Shown: positions 59,660-64,000 of the stretch, one piece after another
Layout of the letters: each line of letters starts with the position of its first letter
How positions within the stretch are numbered: the first letter of the stretch is position 1
Assembly: GCA_958299035.1 (NCBI GenBank)
Contig: CATQJL010000223.1
Location: 13,688,293-13,752,292, forward strand
Reading direction: 5' to 3'
From: Cylicocyclus nassatus
Taxonomy: Eukaryota; Nematoda; Chromadorea; Rhabditida; Strongylidae
DNA length: 64,000 bases
The notes under the pieces: model-generated
What the model was told of the DNA's origin: nothing
Seen by the model: only the letters and a program-made list of their open reading frames with translations
Database searches by the model: none
Position numbers and translations under genes: made by a program

Positions 59660-60369
59660 TTAGGTGGGTGCAAAAGTTCTGTCGTTTCATTTTCAAAAAT
59701 TTGTAACTTCGCCAGATTTCAACGGATTTGCTTGCTTGTAATTTTATTAGAAAGAATAGATCTTCCGCTTTCAAACTCTGTTTTGTGGAGCTTCTGTTTT
59801 ACACTGAGTGCCGAGATAAAAATGGAAAACTAAGACCATGTAAACTTTGACCATTTTAAGTTAGGTCACAAAAAATCTGGAATGCTGCAGAAAAATCTGA
59901 AATCGTCAGTACATATGTTTTTTGACCTACCCTTTGCATCTGTGAAAAAATTGTGCTGTTTGGACGTCTCTGTGAGAAGTTATGAATATCGAGCTTACTA
60001 TGGAAAAGGCCAAAATTAATTGATTTGTCCATTTTCGCGAAAATCATAACTTCTCACAGAGACGTCCAAACAGCACAATTTTTTCACAGATGCAAAGGGT
60101 AGGTCAAAAAACATAGTTACTGATGATTTCAGATTTTTCTGCAGCATTCCAGATTTTTGGTGAGCTAACTTAAAATGGTCAAAGTTTACATGGTCTCAGT
60201 TTTCCATTCTTACCTCGGCACTCAGTGCGAAACAGAAGCTCCACAAAACAGCGCTTGAAAGCGGAGGATCCATTCTTTCCAATAAAATTACAAACAAGCA
60301 AATACGTTGAAATCTGGCGAAGTTACAAATTTTTGAAAATGAAACGACAGAACTTTTGCACCCACCTAA
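59660..60369. mobile_element. Palindromic mariner-type element, chain member 6
   Basis: TTAGGTGGGTGCAAAAGTTC to GAACTTTTGCACCCACCTAA, mirrored almost without break around 60,020. Confidence 0.88.
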
Positions 60370-60375
60370 TATATA

Positions 60376-61397
60376 TTAGGTCGTTTCAAAAGTAATTTCG
60401 CTTTTTTCAAACGAGCGCCACATTTGATGGAACAAAGGTTTCTAGGAGATCTTGGAGGCATTCGATGCAGAATTTCATTCTCTTTCTAATGGTCATGAAA
60501 ATGTTGCAAAACAATCAATGAGCTTTCGGAAAATAACCAAAACTTGCGACCCATGCTTTTTAAGATGGTCAAGTTTCACAATTTTTTAAAACTTTCATAT
60601 CAATCCTCAGAAGAAGTTCAAGTAACGATTCGACAAAGTAAACCTCATAGAATACAGTGCTACTTTTTTCTCTTTCTCATAGCTCGCCGTAATTTTTTAA
60701 AAGATTTTTTAAGAGAGCCATCGGATTTTGGCAGGCCCACCTCAGCCACAATCGCAGCAAACATCATAATTTTTCGGAATTTGAGACTACCAAGACTGTA
60801 CTATGAATTAGCACTAACTTTGCAAAGCAAGTGAGGGTTTACGGGTTCGAAATATCAAATTTCGTGATTTTCAGGTACAGCATGAGGCTCCTTGAAAAAA
60901 TGAATTGTGATGATTTTATCCCCGAAAACCAAAAGAATCGGAAACAAAGACCACCTGTTAGAAAGAGGAGAAGATGCTGCGTCGAATAGTGGCCGAGCTG
61001 CTCTTCCTTTGATGTTCTACGAGGATTTAACTGCCCAAGTATGAAATTTCGGTAGCATCAGTTAAAATTCTGTTAAAATTGTATGACAAGCTACGGAAGG
61101 GATAAAAAAGTAATATTGCATTATATATGATTTGCTCTATCGGACAGTTACTTGAACTTCTTCTGAGGTTGGATGTGAAAGTTTTAAAAAATTGTGGAAC
61201 TAGACTATCTCAAAAAGCATGGGTCGCAGACTTTGGTTATTTTCTGAAAGCTCATTGACTGTTTTGCAACACTTTCACAACCATTAGAAAGAGAATGAAA
61301 TTCTGCATCGAGTGCTTTCAAGATCTCTGAGAAACCTTTGTTCCATCAAATGTGGTGCCCGTTTGAAAAAAGCGAAATTACTTTTGAAACGGCCTAA
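60376..61397. mobile_element. Palindromic mariner-type element, chain member 7
   Basis: TTAGGTCGTTTCAAAAGTAA to TTACTTTTGAAACGGCCTAA. A second copy of the member 5 family, two elements away. Confidence 0.87.
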
Positions 61398-61405
61398 TAT
61401 ATATA

Positions 61406-62571
61406 TCTTCTTATATATAAAGCTGAATGTCTGTTTGTATGTATGTATGTGTGTACGTATGTTCCGAATAGAAAATTCCATTTCTGAACCGATCCGGACC
61501 AAACTTGGCACACATACACTACGGGCCCCGGCGGGTGTCATAGGCTACTTTTCGTCATCGATCGATATCGATTTTATCGATTTTTATCGATTTTTTTGCT
61601 GAGTTCACCTACGGGGCTGGGAGTTGGCACAGGGGGGTAATCGAGCATGGAGATTCCGAATACAATATTGGTTTTCAGGATTATCGATTACTTTTATTGA
61701 TTTTATCGATTTTTTTGCAAAGTTTGAGCTACGGGGCTGGGAGTTGGCACAGGGGGGTAATCGAGCATGGGGATTCCGAATACAATATTGGTTTTCAGGA
61801 TTATCGATTACTTTTATTGATTTTATCGATTTTTTGCAAAGTTAGAGCTACGGGGCTGGGAGTTCGCACAGGGGGGTAATCGAGCGTAGGGATTCCGAAT
61901 ACAATATTGGTTTTCGGGATTATCGATTACTTTTATCGATTTTATCGATTTTTTGCAAAGTTTGAGCTAGGGGGCTGGGAGTTGGCACAGGGGGGTAATC
62001 GAGCATGCTGATCACTCCCAAGGGGGGTGATCAGCATGCTATTACACCCCTGTGCCAATTCCCAGCCCCCGAGCTCAAATTTTCAAAAAATCGATAAAAT
62101 CGATAAAAGTAATGGACGATCTTGAAAACTAATATTGTATTCGTAATCTGCATGCTCGATTACCCCCTGTGCAAACTCCCAGCCCCGCAGGTCAAACTTT
62201 ACAAAAAAAATCGATAAAATCGATAAAAGTAATGGACGATCCTGAAAACTAATATTGTGTTCGTGATCAGCATGCTCGATTACCCCCCTGTGCAAAATCC
62301 CAGCCTCGCATGTCAAAATTTACAAAAAATCGAGAAAATCAATAAAAGTAACCGATAATTCTGAAAACTAATATTGTATTCGGAATCCCCATGCTCACTT
62401 CCCCCCTGTGCCAACTCCTAGCCCTGTAGGTGAACTCTGCGAAAAAATCGATAAAAATCGGTAAAATCGACATCGATCGATAACGAAAAGTGGACTGTGA
62501 CACCCGCCGGAGCCCGAAGTGTATGTGTGCCAAGTTTGGTCCGGATACGGCGGAGCCGGGTAAGCCAGCTA

Positions 62572-62572
<1 letters not shown>
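61406..62572 (+). mobile_element. Palindromic non-autonomous Helitron-like element
   Basis: Starts TCTTCTTATATATAAAGC after A and ends CCAGCTAG before T, as Helitrons do; a CGGC/GCCG hairpin lies 15 bases before the end. Unusually, the 3' portion is the inverse of the 5' portion (GGACCAAACTTGGCACACAT returns reversed). Four tandem units of about 120 bp lie on each side of a centre near 62,020. Open frames through it are repeat artefacts. It encodes no protein and would depend on a Rep supplied elsewhere. Confidence 0.72.
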
Positions 62573-62622
<50 letters not shown>

Positions 62623-62623
62623 A
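62573..62623. repeat. TA/TG microsatellite
   Basis: About 38 bases of TA then TG, directly after the Helitron-like element's end. Confidence 0.95.
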
Positions 62624-62814
62624 AATGGAATATTCATATCAAGAGTGATTTAACTTTGTCGAAGAACATTTTTATCGTTAGCTATCAAATTGTACTTATA
62701 AAAAACAAATCTATTTTTGCTTAACATTTTAAAAATGCATGAGACTATGAATGATTTATCATATCCATTATCTAAAAGTGTGTGATAGAGACTTTGAACT
62801 CTATTAGAAAAATC

Positions 62815-64000
62815 TTAAAAGTTAGAACATGTTCTAGCAATTCCTAAGCTTTCTGTGTAAACTACTGCCTGTTTAATCCTTATTGAAATGCAGGAATTCA
62901 CATTTATGAATCTCTTAACTGAAAAATTAAAGTCATCGGTTTTATTATACATTTTGGTGGTAATGTGATTGTTACTAATACTTATATGGAGATCTAGGTA
63001 ATTACAATGGTAATCGTCAATGTGTGTAGATTCTAGTAAGAGTTGATTATCATAAACTTCTTCTAAAATGTCTTTTAGATTAATATCTGAGTTATAGATA
63101 ACCAGTATGTCATCCATATATCTGAATGGATATATGTTAATATTTGTGGGGATGTTTTTAGAAAACTTATATTCATATTTACCAAGATAAAGTGAGATCT
63201 GCCAAAAGTGGGCTACAGCTTCCGCCTTGAGGAACTCCTCTTTTTTTTTAAAGATAATGTCACAAAATTGACAGAAGCTGTTATCAAGTAAGTAATCAAT
63301 AAAATAAAGTAAATCAGATATTTTATAGTATCTAGTGCGGTTGTTATTACTAATATTTTTGTCAGTATAGTATACTTTATTATAACCATTGTATGCAATG
63401 TATGATTTATTAGCGTTATTATAGCATAGCTTCAATATCTCTTTAATATTATTCTTAATTATGTTGTGAGGCAAATTGGTAAACATGTTGGTAAAGTCAG
63501 CCGAGAATAGTTTAGGATTACTAACTCTAAGATTTTTTAACTTATCACTAATGTTTATGTCGTCTATAGACCAAAAACCAATAAAATTACGATTACGTAC
63601 CTTAATGGCTTGTACATATCTTCTAAAATGAGTTTTAATAAAATTGAAAATGTGCTTTAATTCAAGCGATAATGGCTTAATGCTACTGTGTGTTGCTCCC
63701 GTAATAAATGTAAATATAACCGGGTTTTTATGTAATTTAGGTAGTCCATAAATAATAGGTATACTACTATCTGTAAAAGTTGGAATATTATTGGCTTTAC
63801 AAAAAATAGTATGTCTGTCAATGATACTTGTTCCAGATTCTCTAGTATATAATTTGTATGTGATATTATTTGAAAAAATTACTTCGCTCTTCTTAATATG
63901 TATGCCCATTTCTTTCAGAATAGTAGTAAGATAGTATTTTAAACATATAATACCATAGTTGTTTTTGGCTTTATCTAAAGGACATATAACAAAATTTTCC
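62815..64000 (-). pseudogene. PLE-like reverse transcriptase, right edge
   Basis: A 364-codon minus-strand frame that stays open to the window edge. Order: VICPLDKAKNNYG (upstream, at the edge), IIYGLPKLHKNP, TGATHSSIKPLSLELKH, FSADFTNMFTNLPHN (motif A, Asp present), PFRYMDDILVIYN (motif C) and MYNKTDDFNFSVKRFI. These fit the Penelope-like RT superfamily. I see no GIY-YIG nuclease downstream; the frame ends at 62,815. Motif B is not in the main frame: GVPQGGSCSPLLADLTLS is read in another frame over 63,185-63,240, between an A9 run (63,241-63,249) and a second slip about 65 bases downstream in the reading direction. The visible frame therefore passes through the core by two compensating shifts and the protein would be inactive. 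A fragment of the same family is at 37,150-38,330. Confidence 0.83.

Noticed and set aside
61600..62430. Regularly spaced repeats that could suggest a CRISPR array
   Set aside because: Units are directly adjacent with no unique spacers and appear inverted on the other side of a centre; the context is a eukaryotic Helitron-like element.

Overview
This is a non-coding, repeat-saturated stretch of a metazoan nuclear genome. The evidence is the mix of element classes: GIY-YIG Penelope-like elements (PLEs), CR1-type non-LTR retrotransposons, Helitrons, hAT, mariner, piggyBac and Mutator-like miniature elements, a tRNA-derived SINE and long CA/TA microsatellites. An invertebrate, probably an arthropod or nematode, fits best, but nothing here fixes the species. 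I see no intact host gene, rRNA, functional tRNA or CRISPR array. Almost all long open frames are element relics or products of low-complexity sequence.

Layout. 1-3,950: a badly broken autonomous Helitron (minus strand) with hAT MITEs in it. 3,960-6,515: a CR1-type reverse transcriptase relic. 7,200-11,345: a truncated hAT MITE, three palindromic TTAGGT...ACCTAA elements placed end to end, and a tRNA-SINE. 12,999-49,636: the dominant structure, a giant imperfect palindrome. Its left arm (12,999-28,734) and right arm (39,298-49,636) are inverted copies that read as nearly identical, around a 10.6-kb spacer. Each arm holds, from outside in: an old transposon with a degenerate inverted repeat, a GC-rich divergent promoter-like segment, a Helitron-like fragment, a TIR element carrying a 5'-truncated PLE (PLE2), and a fuller but frameshifted PLE (PLE1). 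The left arm alone carries three later insertions with clean target duplications: a 2.25-kb Mutator-like element, a hAT MITE and a 2.76-kb MITE-cargo-MITE composite. The right arm preserves their empty sites.

The spacer (28,735-39,297) has its own smaller palindrome, which starts exactly where the left arm ends, then mariner and piggyBac MITEs, a 3.5-kb TIR element with unrecognised coding relics, a fragment of a third PLE-like RT and a 665-bp CA-rich microsatellite. 49,637-53,020 is a diverged third copy of spacer sequence, followed by a second CR1 relic (53,090-54,345). 54,851-62,572 is a string of seven palindromic mariner-type elements, one hAT MITE and one palindromic Helitron-like element, joined by short TA tracts. 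A PLE-like RT (62,815 to the right edge) closes the window.

Nothing acts as a pathway. The value of the window is structural: nested insertions with readable order, a large inverted duplication with paired empty and filled sites, and several elements that are themselves palindromes.
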